This document shows positions 44,652 to 54,173 of a DNA stretch of 64,000 nucleotides, in pieces (position 1 is the stretch's first letter; every line of letters begins with the position of its first letter). A program made the position numbers and the translations under genes. This DNA is from Ornithinicoccus halotolerans (GTDB lineage Bacteria > Actinomycetota > Actinomycetes > Actinomycetales > Dermatophilaceae). The notes below the pieces were generated by a model. The model made no database searches. It was not told the DNA's origin and saw only the letters and a list, made by a program, of their open reading frames with translations. The stretch spans positions 1 to 64,000 of the forward strand of contig NZ_WIQI01000002.1 of the NCBI RefSeq assembly GCF_009602535.1. The letters run 5' to 3'.

Positions 44652-46103
44652 TCAGCGGAAGAGGGTGTCGGCGATGCTCTCGCCGTTCTCCTCATGCCCC
44701 TCCTGGCTGCGCCGGCCCCGGCGGGCCTCGGCGCGCGACTCCGGCTGCCGCTGGGGCGCGTAGCTCTCGCCGTAGTAGGCGTAGTAGGCGTCAGCGCCCC
44801 GGGTGGGCAGCCGGTTCATCACCAGGCCGAGCACGTGGGCGCCCACGTTGTGCAGGCTGGTGAGCGCCCGCTGCAGGTGCTCCTTGTGGATGATGCCGGC
44901 CCCCACGACGACGATCGCACCGTCCGCAACCTTGCTGAGGACCGCAGCGTCGGTGACTGGCAGCAGCGGCGGGGCGTCAATGATGACGTAGTCGAAGCGG
45001 TGGCCGAGGTTCCTCAGCAGTTCGGCCATGGTGGGGGAGCCGAGCAGCTCGGAGGGGTTGGGCGGGATCGGCCCGCAGCCGAGCACCCACAGCGAGTTGC
45101 CGAACGGCTGCAGCACGTCGTCGACATCGGCCTCGCCGATGAGCACGTTGGTCAACCCGACCGAGCTCTCCAATCCCATGTACTGCAGCAGCCGCGGCCG
45201 GCGCAGGTCGCCCTCGACGATGCACACCCGGCTGCCGGTAGCAGCCAGCGTGAGCGCGAGGTTGGCCGTCGTGGTGCTCTTGCCCTCGCCCGGCAACGAG
45301 GAGGTGAAGACGATCACCTTGGGCTTGTTGGCGACGTCGACGAACTGCAGGTTGGTCCGTAGCGTGCGGAACGCCTCAGCGCGGGTGCTGTGGGGGTCGT
45401 CCTGCACCAGCAGCGGCCGCTCGGCGGCACCCTTGTCGAAGGCGATGCCGCCGATCACGGTGTGGTCAGTCACGTCCTTGGCGTCGGCCTCGCCCTTGAT
45501 GGAGGTGTCGAGCAGGTCGCGCAGCAAGGCTGCCCCGAAACCGAGCAGGAGACCGAGCACCGCACCGAGTGCCAGGTTGCGCAGCGGCTGGGGGGAGACG
45601 GGCGTGCTCCCCACCTCGGCCGGGCTCACGATGGTGGCCTTGACCGGGCTGGCGGTGTCCTCGGAGACCTGGTCCAGGCCACGGAGCGTCTCCACAAAGT
45701 GCCGGGTCACAGACTCGGCGATGGCCTGCGCCTGCTGCGGGTCCTCGTCGGTCACGTTGATGGTGATCAGCACGGTATCCGCTGGAACCTGGGTGCTGAT
45801 CCGCTCGGCAAGTGTTCTCGGAGTGGTGTCGAGGCCGAGTTCTTCGATCACGGGGTCGAGCACCAGCGGAGTGGTGACGACGTCGGCGTAGGTGGCGACC
45901 TGCCGCTGGGTGAAGCTGCTGCCCTGCGCCAGGTCGGTGGGGTCCTCGGCGCTGACCGTGGAGACATACATCTCGGAGGAGGCCTGGTACTGCTTGTCGG
46001 TCAGCAGCGTCACCAGTGCGGTCACGGCCAGCACGGCCAGGAAGGTGGCCACGATGGTCCGCCAGCGGCGCCGGGCCACCTGAAGATAGCTGTGCAGGTC
46101 CAC
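44652..46103 (-). CDS. Bacterial tyrosine kinase with Wzz domain (Wzc/CapAB-like)
   Basis: This 483-residue protein combines a Wzz domain flanked by two spans (TIVATFLAVLAVTALVTLL; LALGAVLGLLLGFGAALLRD) and a cytoplasmic BY-kinase domain with Walker A SSLPGEGKST (about 268-277), Walker A' VCIVEGDLRRP and Walker B VIIDAPPLLPVTDA. The tail carries a tyrosine cluster (YYAYYGESY) for autophosphorylation. It controls polymer length and export by cycles of phosphorylation. GTG 46103 has GGGAG nine bases upstream. Confidence 0.88.
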   Translation of the reverse strand: MDLHSYLQVARRRWRTIVATFLAVLAVTALVTLLTDKQYQASSEMYVSTVSAEDPTDLAQGSSFTQRQVATYADVVTTPLVLDPVIEELGLDTTPRTLAERISTQVPADTVLITINVTDEDPQQAQAIAESVTRHFVETLRGLDQVSEDTASPVKATIVSPAEVGSTPVSPQPLRNLALGAVLGLLLGFGAALLRDLLDTSIKGEADAKDVTDHTVIGGIAFDKGAAERPLLVQDDPHSTRAEAFRTLRTNLQFVDVANKPKVIVFTSSLPGEGKSTTTANLALTLAATGSRVCIVEGDLRRPRLLQYMGLESSVGLTNVLIGEADVDDVLQPFGNSLWVLGCGPIPPNPSELLGSPTMAELLRNLGHRFDYVIIDAPPLLPVTDAAVLSKVADGAIVVVGAGIIHKEHLQRALTSLHNVGAHVLGLVMNRLPTRGADAYYAYYGESYAPQRQPESRAEARRGRRSQEGHEENGESIADTLFR

Positions 46104-46194
46104 GCGCTGGTGCTCCCCTGTCGTGCGTGCGGGTGTCGCCCTGCACCGTACCGGATGGTCGCAGCTGCGCCTGGGCGCTGGGCTGGTCGGACTC

Positions 46195-46965
46195 CTACTC
46201 GGCGCCGGTGGACATCTCCTGAAGAGCGGAGAGCAGCTCCTCGGCCACTTCTGGCCGACACACCAGCAGGTCGGGCATCCAAGGGCTCGGGTTGTTGTAG
46301 ACCAGCTCGGTCCCGTCGATGCGGCTGGTGTGAAGACCGTGGGCGCGCGCCACCGCCACCGGTGCGGCCGAGTCCCACTCGTACTGACCACCCGCGTGGA
46401 CGTACGCGTCCGTGGTGCCGTCGAGCACCGACATCGCCTTGACGCCGGCCGACCCCATCGGCACCAGCTCGGCACCGAGCCGGTCGGCCAGCGCGGTCAC
46501 GAATGCAGGCGGCCGCGACCGGCTCACAGCGAGGCGGAACGGGGCGCCCGCCGGGCGCGAAGGCAGGGACGCGGAGCCCGGCTCAGTGGTGTGGGAGACC
46601 CCCCGTGCCGGCAGGGTGACTGCGCCGGCAACCAACTCGCCGCGGCGCCAGAGCGCGACGTGCACCGCCCAGTCGTCCCGCGGCACCTCGCTGAACTCCC
46701 GGGTCCCGTCGAGCGGGTCGATGATCCAGACCCGGTCCGCCTCGAGCCGACGGGAGTCGTCAGCGGCCTCCTCGCTCAGCACCGCGTCCCGGGGGTAGCG
46801 GCGGGTGAGTTCCGCCGCCAGCACCTCCTGCGACGCCTGGTCGCCCCGGTCCTTGAGCTCCTTGGGGTCGATTCCGTTGGCGGAGAGGTCTTTGCGGAGC
46901 GAGAGGAGCACTCGACCGGCGGTCTCGGCGATTTCGCGCACCTGGAGGTGGAGGTCGTCAGTCAC
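46195..46965 (-). CDS. cysQ: 3'(2'),5'-bisphosphate nucleotidase (CysQ-like)
   Basis: CysQ hydrolyses PAP, the product of sulfotransferases, to AMP. The 256-residue inositol-phosphatase-fold protein has the metal motifs LSEEAADD and WIIDPLDGTREF, and YEWDSAAPVAVARAHG in the C-terminal half. GTG 46965 overlaps the cysC stop by eight bases, so both are made together. Its position beside PAPS-making genes supports PAP over other inositol-type substrates. Confidence 0.86.
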   Translation of the reverse strand: MTDDLHLQVREIAETAGRVLLSLRKDLSANGIDPKELKDRGDQASQEVLAAELTRRYPRDAVLSEEAADDSRRLEADRVWIIDPLDGTREFSEVPRDDWAVHVALWRRGELVAGAVTLPARGVSHTTEPGSASLPSRPAGAPFRLAVSRSRPPAFVTALADRLGAELVPMGSAGVKAMSVLDGTTDAYVHAGGQYEWDSAAPVAVARAHGLHTSRIDGTELVYNNPSPWMPDLLVCRPEVAEELLSALQEMSTGAE

Positions 46966-48148
46966 GGGCGACCATTCTAGGTGCGGCCTCATCGAGCATC
47001 GCCAGCACGACGTCGCGCAGCTCGGTGACGTCCCGGCCGGTGGTGTCGATGCGCAGGTCCGCGTCCTCTGGCTCCTCGTACGGCGAGGAGATGCCGGTGA
47101 ACTCGGGGATCTCGCCGCGGCGCGCCTTGGCATAGAGGCCCTTGCGGTCCCGCCGCTCGCACTCCGCCAGCGGTGTGGCGACGTGCACGAGCAGGAACCG
47201 GCCGCCGCGCTCCTCCACCATCGTCCGCACGTCCCGGCGGGTCCGGTCGAACGGAGCGATCGGGGAGCAGATGGCCATGCCACCGTGGTAGGCGATCTCT
47301 GCCGAGACCCACCCGATGCGGCGGATGTTGGTGTCGCGGTCCTTGGCGGAGAACCCCAGTCCCTTGGAGAGGTGCCGGCGCACCAGGTCGCCGTCCAGCA
47401 GGGTCACGAGCTGGCCGGCCTCGAGCAGGTAGTTGCGCACCGCCCGGGCGACCGTCGACTTGCCCGACCCGGAGAGACCGGTGAAGAACAGCACGGTCCC
47501 GCCGCCTAGCCCTGCTCCCGCGGCGTCTGGCTCACTGCGCGGGACCTCGACGACCTCAGCACCGCCAGCGAGGGCACGGAGTATCAGTTCGCGCTTCCGC
47601 CCCGCCTGTGGCGCACGGGGGCTCCAGGGGGCCACCATCGCTCGGACCTCCTCGGGACGGCCGGTTGCTGCTGCGTGGGCGGACCGCACGGCCGCGAGCG
47701 CCGCCGGTGCCGGTTCCCCGTCCAGGCTCGCCAGCGCGAGCACGGTGACGCGCCCGGCGCCGGCGAGCGCCTTCTCCAGCGCCGAACCGTCGACCGGGCC
47801 GTCGACCACCACCAGGCGCTCGGGCCCTTCTGCGCTCGATGAGTCGGTGACGTGGAGATCCTCGAAGGGACGGCTCGACCGCGGAGACAGCCAGGTCGGG
47901 GCGCCCGCCGCTACGAGACCGTCACTAGCCTGCGCCAGCGGCACCTGGGCTACCGGAACTCCCTCCCCGTCAGTCAGCTCGACGGTGTCCCCCGCGCCGG
48001 CGTCACGCAGCTCCGGTGGGAGTGAGACCGAGACCAGCTGGTCCGGCCCGACCGGGCCGGCGAGGATGCCCGCTCGCATCAGCTCCAGTTCATCGAGCAC
48101 GTGGACCGGTGGGCAGAACTGGGCGGGGATACGGGGAGAAGGTGACAC
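46958..48148 (-). CDS. cysC: Adenylyl-sulfate kinase with long N-terminal domain
   Basis: APS kinase makes PAPS from APS and ATP. The kinase domain is the last 180 residues: Walker A FTGLSGSGKST (about 222-232), DGDLVRRHLSKGLGFSAKDR, RKGLYAKARRGEIPEFTG. The first 210 residues (PPVHVLDELELMRAGILAGP) resemble the PUA-like N-terminal part of ATP sulfurylases but lack its catalytic part. GTG 48148 is preferred; there is no good ribosome site and a -10-like CACAAT lies seven to eight bases upstream, so the transcript may be leaderless. It diverges from cysD. Confidence 0.86.
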   Translation of the reverse strand: MSPSPRIPAQFCPPVHVLDELELMRAGILAGPVGPDQLVSVSLPPELRDAGAGDTVELTDGEGVPVAQVPLAQASDGLVAAGAPTWLSPRSSRPFEDLHVTDSSSAEGPERLVVVDGPVDGSALEKALAGAGRVTVLALASLDGEPAPAALAAVRSAHAAATGRPEEVRAMVAPWSPRAPQAGRKRELILRALAGGAEVVEVPRSEPDAAGAGLGGGTVLFFTGLSGSGKSTVARAVRNYLLEAGQLVTLLDGDLVRRHLSKGLGFSAKDRDTNIRRIGWVSAEIAYHGGMAICSPIAPFDRTRRDVRTMVEERGGRFLLVHVATPLAECERRDRKGLYAKARRGEIPEFTGISSPYEEPEDADLRIDTTGRDVTELRDVVLAMLDEAAPRMVARD

Positions 48149-48226
48149 GGCAGGTATTGTGCCAGCGAGCACGTCACGGCAGCCGGTGTCCGATGACGTC
48201 CGATGCACCACGAGGAGAGGCTGCGT
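48149..48226. promoter_or_regulatory. Divergent cysC/cysD control region
   Basis: The 78-base gap holds TATTGT (48155-48160) read forward; on the other strand the same bases read CACAAT/ACAATA, a -10-like element just ahead of cysC. Overlapping divergent -10 elements would tie the two transcripts together. GAGGAGAGG (48212-48220) is a strong ribosome site for cysD. Confidence 0.4.
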
Positions 48227-49138
48227 ATGTCGACTCAAGCCGGGTACCAGCTCAGTCACCTGGACGAGCTTGAGGCCGAGTCCATCCATATCTTCCGCGA
48301 GGTCGTTGCGGAGTTCGAGAAGCCGGTGCTGATGTTCTCCGGTGGCAAGGACTCGATCGTGATGCTGCGGCTCGCGGAGAAGGCGTTCTACCCGGCCCGG
48401 GTGCCGTTCCCCGTGCTGCAGGTCGACACGGGTTACGACTTCCCCGAGGTGATCGAGACCAGGGACCGCTGGGTCGAGCGGCTGGGAGTGCGCCTGATCA
48501 TTGCCTCGGTCGAGCAGGCGATCAAGGACGGCATCGTGGTCGACGACGGGAAGACCAGCCGCAACCGGCTGCAGATCGGCACCCTCCTGCACGTCATCGA
48601 GGAGGAGGGCTTCACGGCGGCGTTCGGGGGCGGTCGCCGCGACGAGGAGAAGGCGCGGGCCAAGGAACGCGTCTACTCCCACCGGGATGAGTTCGGCCAG
48701 TGGGACCCCAAGAACCAGCGCCCCGAGTTGTGGTCGCTCTACAACGGGCGGATCCACGAGGGCGAGCACATGCGGATCTTCCCGCTGTCCAACTGGACCG
48801 AGCTGGACATCTGGTCCTACATCGGCCGAGAGCAGATCGAGATCCCGTCCATCTACTTCGCGCACAACCGCCGCGTGTTTGAACGCGACGGGATGCTGCT
48901 CAGCGAGAGCGATCACAACCCGCTGCGCAACGCCGAGGAGGTCAAGGAGCGGCAGGTGCGCTTCCGCACGGTGGGTGATCTGACGCTGACCGGCTGCCTG
49001 GAGAGCAGCGCCTCCACGGTCGAAGAGATCATCGAGGAGGTCGCTATCTCCCGCGTGACCGAGCGCGGTGCGACCCGCGGTGACGACCGGTTCTCGGAGG
49101 CCGCCATGGAGGACCGCAAGAAGGAAGGCTACTTCTGA
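48227..49138 (+). CDS. cysD: Sulfate adenylyltransferase subunit 2 (CysD)
   Basis: CysD, with CysN, makes APS from sulfate and ATP. The 303-residue protein has the PP-loop LMFSGGKDSIVMLRLA, VDTGYDFPEVIETRD, FGGGRRDEEKARAKER and SNWTELDIWSYIGRE, all typical. ATG 48227 has GAGGAGAGG six bases upstream. The last base of the stop is the first base of the cysN start, so subunits are made in a coupled way. Confidence 0.95.
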   Translation: MSTQAGYQLSHLDELEAESIHIFREVVAEFEKPVLMFSGGKDSIVMLRLAEKAFYPARVPFPVLQVDTGYDFPEVIETRDRWVERLGVRLIIASVEQAIKDGIVVDDGKTSRNRLQIGTLLHVIEEEGFTAAFGGGRRDEEKARAKERVYSHRDEFGQWDPKNQRPELWSLYNGRIHEGEHMRIFPLSNWTELDIWSYIGREQIEIPSIYFAHNRRVFERDGMLLSESDHNPLRNAEEVKERQVRFRTVGDLTLTGCLESSASTVEEIIEEVAISRVTERGATRGDDRFSEAAMEDRKKEGYF

Positions 49139-50391
49139 TGGACGAGCAGATGGACCTGCTGCGGTTCGCGACCGCCGGCTCGGTGGACGACGGCAAGTCG
49201 ACGCTCATTGGGCGGCTGCTGCTGGACTCCAAGGCGATCTTCGAGGACCAGCTCGCCTCGGTGGAGGCCACGTCCAAGAGCCGCGGCTACGACTACACCG
49301 ACCTCGCGCTGCTGACCGACGGGCTCCGCTCGGAGCGGGAGCAGGGCATCACCATCGACGTGGCCTACCGCTACTTCGCGACCCCGCGGCGCAAGTTCAT
49401 CATCGCCGACACCCCGGGCCATGTGCAGTACACGCGGAACATGGTCACCGGCGCCTCCACGGCCGACCTCGGCCTGGTGCTGGTCGACGCCCGGCAGGGG
49501 ATGACCGAGCAGTCCCGCCGCCACGCAGTGCTGCTGTCCCTCCTGCGGGTGCCGCACCTGGTCCTCGCCGTCAACAAGATGGACCTCGTCGACTACGACG
49601 AGGAGGTCTACAACCAGATCCACCGGGACTTCACCGCGTTCACCAGCAAGTTGACCGTGCCGGACCTCACGATCATCCCGATCTCGGCCCTTCAGGGCGA
49701 CAACGTCGTGACGCGGTCGGACAAGATGCCCTGGTACGAGGGCCCTTCATTGCTGCACCACCTGGAGCACGTGTACGTCGCCTCGGACCGTGACCTGGTC
49801 GACACCCGATTCCCCGTGCAGTACGTCGTCCGTCCCAAGTCGGACAAGTGGCACGACTACCGCGGCTACGCGGGCCGGGTCGCCGGCGGCGTCATGAAGA
49901 AGGGCGACGAAGTGATGGTGCTGCCCAGCGGACTGACCAGCCGCATCGCGGGGATCGACCTGTTCGACAAGGAGATCGACGAGGCATACCCGCCCATGTC
50001 GGTCTCGGTGCGCCTCGAGGACGACCTCGACGTCTCGCGCGGGGACATGATCTGCCGGCCCAAGAACGCCCCAACGCCGTCGCAGGACATCGACGCCATG
50101 GTGAGTTGGATGGTGCCAGAGCCGATGAGAGTCAAGCGCAAGCTCGCAATCAAGCACACGACGCGCACGGCCCGAGCGCTGGTGAAGAACATCCAGTATC
50201 GCCTGGACATCAACACGCTGCACCGTGACCAGGACACCCACGAACTCGGTCTCAACGAGATCGGGCGCGTTCAGCTGCGGACGACCCAGCCACTGCTGTG
50301 TGACCCTTACGCCACCAACCGCGACACCGGCTCCTTCATCCTGATCGACGAAGCAACGGGAGTCACGGTCGGCGCTGGAATGATCAATTAG
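49138..50391 (+). CDS. cysN: Sulfate adenylyltransferase subunit 1, GTPase (CysN)
   Basis: The 417-residue GTPase drives APS synthesis. It shows G1 GSVDDGKST (about 14-22), the G2-region EQGITIDVAYRYF, G3 DTPGHVQYTRN and G4 NKMD, followed by EF-Tu-like beta domains. It lacks a fused CysC domain; APS kinase is encoded separately upstream. ATG 49138 overlaps the cysD stop. Length is normal for unfused CysN. Confidence 0.95.
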   Translation: MDEQMDLLRFATAGSVDDGKSTLIGRLLLDSKAIFEDQLASVEATSKSRGYDYTDLALLTDGLRSEREQGITIDVAYRYFATPRRKFIIADTPGHVQYTRNMVTGASTADLGLVLVDARQGMTEQSRRHAVLLSLLRVPHLVLAVNKMDLVDYDEEVYNQIHRDFTAFTSKLTVPDLTIIPISALQGDNVVTRSDKMPWYEGPSLLHHLEHVYVASDRDLVDTRFPVQYVVRPKSDKWHDYRGYAGRVAGGVMKKGDEVMVLPSGLTSRIAGIDLFDKEIDEAYPPMSVSVRLEDDLDVSRGDMICRPKNAPTPSQDIDAMVSWMVPEPMRVKRKLAIKHTTRTARALVKNIQYRLDINTLHRDQDTHELGLNEIGRVQLRTTQPLLCDPYATNRDTGSFILIDEATGVTVGAGMIN

Positions 50392-50645
50392 CCTGCGCGG
50401 ATGTGGAGTGCTCAAAGCCTCCTTGGCCACCTTCGGTATCTGCTGCGATTGCCGTGCAGTCGCTGTCCCGGGAGAGCGGGTGACGGAAGGCGGGTAGGGT
50501 GCGCCGTCGCTGCGTCTAGCATGCGGTCGGGCACGGGCTGTCAGGCTGCATGTCACCACGGCCGATCTTGGGTGCGGCTCCGAACGCCGCCTTTCTCCCC
50601 TAAGCATGGCCACCATCTGAGGGCGCACGTGGGAGGGTGGAAAGC

Positions 50646-51860
50646 GTGGTACTTGCTCGAGTCCGCTGGCTAGCGAGCAGCCCTTTTACCCGCGTAGTCA
50701 GTGGCACTGGCGTCGGCCAACTGGCAATGGCTGCGGCGCTGCCAGTAGTCGCCCGCCTCTACGATCCGGGCGCGATTGCTGCCCTTGGGCTCGCGCTGGT
50801 TTGGTGCCAGTGGGTTGGCATTCTCTTCTCGGCCGGGTTGGAGCGCCTCCTGCCGAAGACCACTCGTTCGATCCAGGTCACTGTAGTGCGACTTATGCTG
50901 GTTCTGACGGCTGTCACAGGAGTCGTGGCTGGTTTTGTCATCCCCCGAGTTATAGAGGTGTCTTTTGGCGGCGTCACACTGCTTGCCGCCAGCATGGTGG
51001 CTACGAAGATCGTTATCTATGCGGCCCTGTCGAAAAGGGATTACCATGCGGTTACGCGCGCCAAGGTGGTCCAAGGACTATCCATTGCGGCTGGGCAGAT
51101 TCTGGGAGGCATATTCTGGCCCACGGCAGACGCTCTTCTCGTCGCGCATGCCGCCGGCATGGTAGCTGGTGCCGCAGTTGGAGCAGCCCCGCTCGTCTCG
51201 CTCCTTCGCGTCCGCGTAGCCTGGCTACCAGGTCCACTGGCGCGTCGGGAAGTCGTGCGCTTCGCAAGCCGGGTCGGGCCAAGCACTCTTCTGACCAACG
51301 TCGCTCTGAACATCCCGTTGATCGGTCTGGAAGCCGTGTACGGTGCTCAGGCGGCGGCGACTTACTTCTTGGCGCGTCGCATACTGGCAGTGCCGAGCCA
51401 GTTGATATCGCGATCGCTGTCAGAAGTTAGTTACGCGGAAGTGGCTCACCTTACACCCGCCGAGCGCTATCGGCGGATCAACCGGTGGAGCCGGCTGGCG
51501 ACACACGCCAGTTTGCCGCTGATTGCGGTTGGAGTGGTCCTAGTCGGTGCTATGCAGTTCTTGGTCGGCGATAAGTACCCTGGGATTATGCTAATCGCGG
51601 TTATACTGCTGGTACCATCAGTGTCGCAGGCGGTCGGTACAGCCTTCGCGTCGGTGCTCTACGCCCTCGATGAAGAATCGTGGCTACTCGCATGGAGCGC
51701 CCTCCGGGTAATCGTGCTGGCAACTGCGATTGCTATTCTAGGTATAATCGATGTTCCGTTTGAGGCAGGGGTCTTCTTGCTGAGCGCGGTGGGCGTGGTC
51801 GCGTACTGGCAGCTGATGCGCCGGTCTGTTTCCTCTGCCAGAAGGGCCGCCGCGGCATGA
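50646..51860 (+). CDS. Polysaccharide flippase-like membrane protein, copy 2
   Basis: The 404-residue protein has about 12 hydrophobic spans and Wzx-like features: VVSGTGVGQLAMAAALPVVA at the start, LFSAGLERLLPK, VGPSTLLTNVALNIPLIGLE, and AATYFLARRILAVPSQLISR with LSEVSYAEVA. GTG 50646 follows GGGAGG by nine bases; GTG 50637 is possible. Base composition falls sharply here from the neighbouring cys genes. Its stop overlaps the next ATG (ATGA). The 254 bases upstream show no gene. Confidence 0.78.
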   Translation: MVLARVRWLASSPFTRVVSGTGVGQLAMAAALPVVARLYDPGAIAALGLALVWCQWVGILFSAGLERLLPKTTRSIQVTVVRLMLVLTAVTGVVAGFVIPRVIEVSFGGVTLLAASMVATKIVIYAALSKRDYHAVTRAKVVQGLSIAAGQILGGIFWPTADALLVAHAAGMVAGAAVGAAPLVSLLRVRVAWLPGPLARREVVRFASRVGPSTLLTNVALNIPLIGLEAVYGAQAAATYFLARRILAVPSQLISRSLSEVSYAEVAHLTPAERYRRINRWSRLATHASLPLIAVGVVLVGAMQFLVGDKYPGIMLIAVILLVPSVSQAVGTAFASVLYALDEESWLLAWSALRVIVLATAIAILGIIDVPFEAGVFLLSAVGVVAYWQLMRRSVSSARRAAAA

Positions 51861-52645
51861 GGATTCTTTATGTATGCGGCTATGGCCGCAGCGGTAGCAC
51901 CATACTAGGCCGTGTCCTGGCGCAGCACGGAGAGGCGGTCGCCCTCGGTGAAATGGCCAATGCGCCTGAACTGTTGAGAGGTGCCGCCGATACACAGTGT
52001 GCGTGTGGCGAGCGCGTAAACCGATGTCCCGTGTGGGGAGAGGCCCTGCTGCGCACAGCCCAGGATGTGCAGTGGCCAGCAGCGGCGTGGCTGAGCAGGG
52101 TGTTGAATGGACCACTGGCACTTATGATACCCAAGAAGTGGTTAGCGTGGCTCGCCCGAAGATGCACGCTATCTCCCGCATTACCGCATACGTCGCTTCC
52201 CGCCGCGATGGACGTATTGATCGGCCAGTGCTGCTCAGGGGCGGCTGTCGACATATCCAAGACTTCGTACCTAACCTGCGGGCGGCCGTTGGCACTCGCG
52301 GCGGCAGGCGCAGACATCCAGTTGCACCTAGCTGTTCGGCCTTGGCGCGATGTACGGGCGTCCTATGTAGCCGCGCATGCTCGCCGGGACCGAGAGATCA
52401 GTATTCCGGTAGCGACGATCCGCGTGCTCGCTGGGATCACCTTCTCGCGGTTCACGGCGCGCATCGTGGCCGCACGGTTAAGAAAGCCCCTACACGTGCA
52501 CCGAATGGCAGAGATTCTGTTGGATGCCTCCAAACTCGCAGACGACGGGCCCACCAACCACATGCTGACCGGGAATCGCAGCAGGAACCGGCCGATCGTA
52601 GGAACTACCGGATCGGCGCGCCCCGGGGGACACAGCGTGGCATGA
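51857..52645 (+). CDS. Sulfotransferase-like protein, copy 3
   Basis: The 262-residue product has the 5'-phosphosulfate loop CGYGRSGSTILGRVLAQH (about 8-25) and HLAVRPWRDVRASYVAAHAR as the likely 3'-phosphate site. It carries a cysteine-rich segment (CACGERVNRCPVWGE) of a kind seen in some bacterial Sulfotransfer_3 proteins. It is translationally coupled to the flippase. The low GC content matches its island neighbours, unlike the two other sulfotransferases. Confidence 0.75.
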   Translation: MRILYVCGYGRSGSTILGRVLAQHGEAVALGEMANAPELLRGAADTQCACGERVNRCPVWGEALLRTAQDVQWPAAAWLSRVLNGPLALMIPKKWLAWLARRCTLSPALPHTSLPAAMDVLIGQCCSGAAVDISKTSYLTCGRPLALAAAGADIQLHLAVRPWRDVRASYVAAHARRDREISIPVATIRVLAGITFSRFTARIVAARLRKPLHVHRMAEILLDASKLADDGPTNHMLTGNRSRNRPIVGTTGSARPGGHSVA

Positions 52646-52798
52646 TTGCGACGCCTCGACGGGAGATAGGGACATAATCATCGCCGCGTCATCCACGTTG
52701 TCTCCATCGTCATGAGTTCCTATCGAAGGAGAGTATTGCATGCGACCAGAAGGTACAGGCTCGTGCTTTGTCTTTGCGAGCACGGCTCTTAGTCGATC

Positions 52799-53947
52799 GT
52801 GCCGGGGCTGGCTGTGAGGGGTCAGGTACTCATGATCAGCTGTGAGGGACCTTACCCCGGCTCAGCGATGGAAGCCCACCTGAATGGGGTCAGGCGCGCG
52901 CTGGAGTCGTACGAGGTTCGTGTTGAAACAGCCTGGCCAACGATCCAATCAGCTGGGCTCCGGCGCGCGTTCGAGCTGGCACAGGTTCAGTTCCGGGCTA
53001 CTCGGCGATTACGACGCCATGACTCGGTGTACCTACGCTTTCATCCGTTCGCCTTCGTTGTTTCGGCAGCATGCCGGCTCATGCGAGTGCCGTACGTTGT
53101 CGAAGTGAACGGATCAACCGATGATGCGCTATTGGCTCATCCTCGCTTGGCTCCCTTAGCATCTGTGCTACGCGGATTGGCGCAGCTTCAACTGGGTGGA
53201 GCTTCGGGCCTGATTGCGGTGACCCCCGGTCTAGAGATCTGGGCACGGGAGGTCGCCGGGCGCCCCGTTCCTAGCACGTGGCTCCCCAATGGTGCGGAAC
53301 TCCGGTTGCAATCCCGACGTGCAAAGCCCGATACTCCTCCGTACGCTGTCTTCGTCGGCAAACTGGCCCCTTGGCAGGGAATTGTGCAGTTGCTGGAGGC
53401 GGCCGCCCACGGCGACTGGCCGCAGGAACTCCGCCTCGTGATTGTAGGGGATGGTGCACACGCCGAGCTGGTCGCTAAGAACGCCGCGACGTTGAGCCAC
53501 GTCGAGTACAGGGGCGCCCAGTCCCGCAAGGATGCCCAGGACATCCTGAGCCGAGCCGTGATGAGCATAAGCACACAGTCGGTTTCGCTAGCACGTAACA
53601 AGCGCGGAGTTTCGCCACTTAAGGTTGCGGAAAGCCTCATGCTCGGCGTGCCCGTGGTCGTGAGTTCGGTCAATGTATCTGCGCAAGATATCAGCGCCGC
53701 CCACGTTGGAAGCCTTGTGACAAGGGACGAGCCTCAACAGTTGGCCGCGGCGGTGAAAGATCTGTGGGCGATGGTGAACCGGCAGCCTTCAGTCCGGGAT
53801 CGCGCTGCGAAGTTAGCGGTTGATAAACTGTCCTGGGAAGAGATTGGGCGAAAGACATACATGTTCATGACCTCTGTCGTTCCTAGCCTCGCCCCCGAAA
53901 GCGGGCACAGTCGATCTGTCGGGCCGTACGACCAGGAACATCCATGA
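52799..53947 (+). CDS. Family 4 (GT-B) glycosyltransferase
   Basis: The 382-residue protein has VLMISCEGPYPGSAMEAHLN at the N-terminus, PYVVEVNGSTDDALLAHPRL, AVFVGKLAPWQGIVQLLEAA opening the donor domain, and the EX7E-like KRGVSPLKVAESLMLGVPVV. It would transfer a sugar to a lipid-linked intermediate. The start is uncertain: GTG 52799, GTG 52814 and ATG 52832 are all in frame, and conserved sequence starts near 52826. The 153 bases before it show nothing clear. Confidence 0.82.
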   Translation: MPGLAVRGQVLMISCEGPYPGSAMEAHLNGVRRALESYEVRVETAWPTIQSAGLRRAFELAQVQFRATRRLRRHDSVYLRFHPFAFVVSAACRLMRVPYVVEVNGSTDDALLAHPRLAPLASVLRGLAQLQLGGASGLIAVTPGLEIWAREVAGRPVPSTWLPNGAELRLQSRRAKPDTPPYAVFVGKLAPWQGIVQLLEAAAHGDWPQELRLVIVGDGAHAELVAKNAATLSHVEYRGAQSRKDAQDILSRAVMSISTQSVSLARNKRGVSPLKVAESLMLGVPVVVSSVNVSAQDISAAHVGSLVTRDEPQQLAAAVKDLWAMVNRQPSVRDRAAKLAVDKLSWEEIGRKTYMFMTSVVPSLAPESGHSRSVGPYDQEHP

Positions 53948-54173
53948 TAGAATCGGACCCCAGCGCGGCGACCATGGCGTTGCGTTCGTAAGAGGTACTG
54001 CGCCGGGTATGCACAAATTCGCCAGGGGCAACTCCAACGCCGTGACGACAGTCGACAGACTCGTGATGGGCGGGTAGACATGCAAATCCCTCACCATGCT
54101 TGTCACCTTGGCAGTGTGAAACTGCGCAGGTCAGCATACCTACGGCTCGCCTGCACTGCGTCAGGGAGGGACA

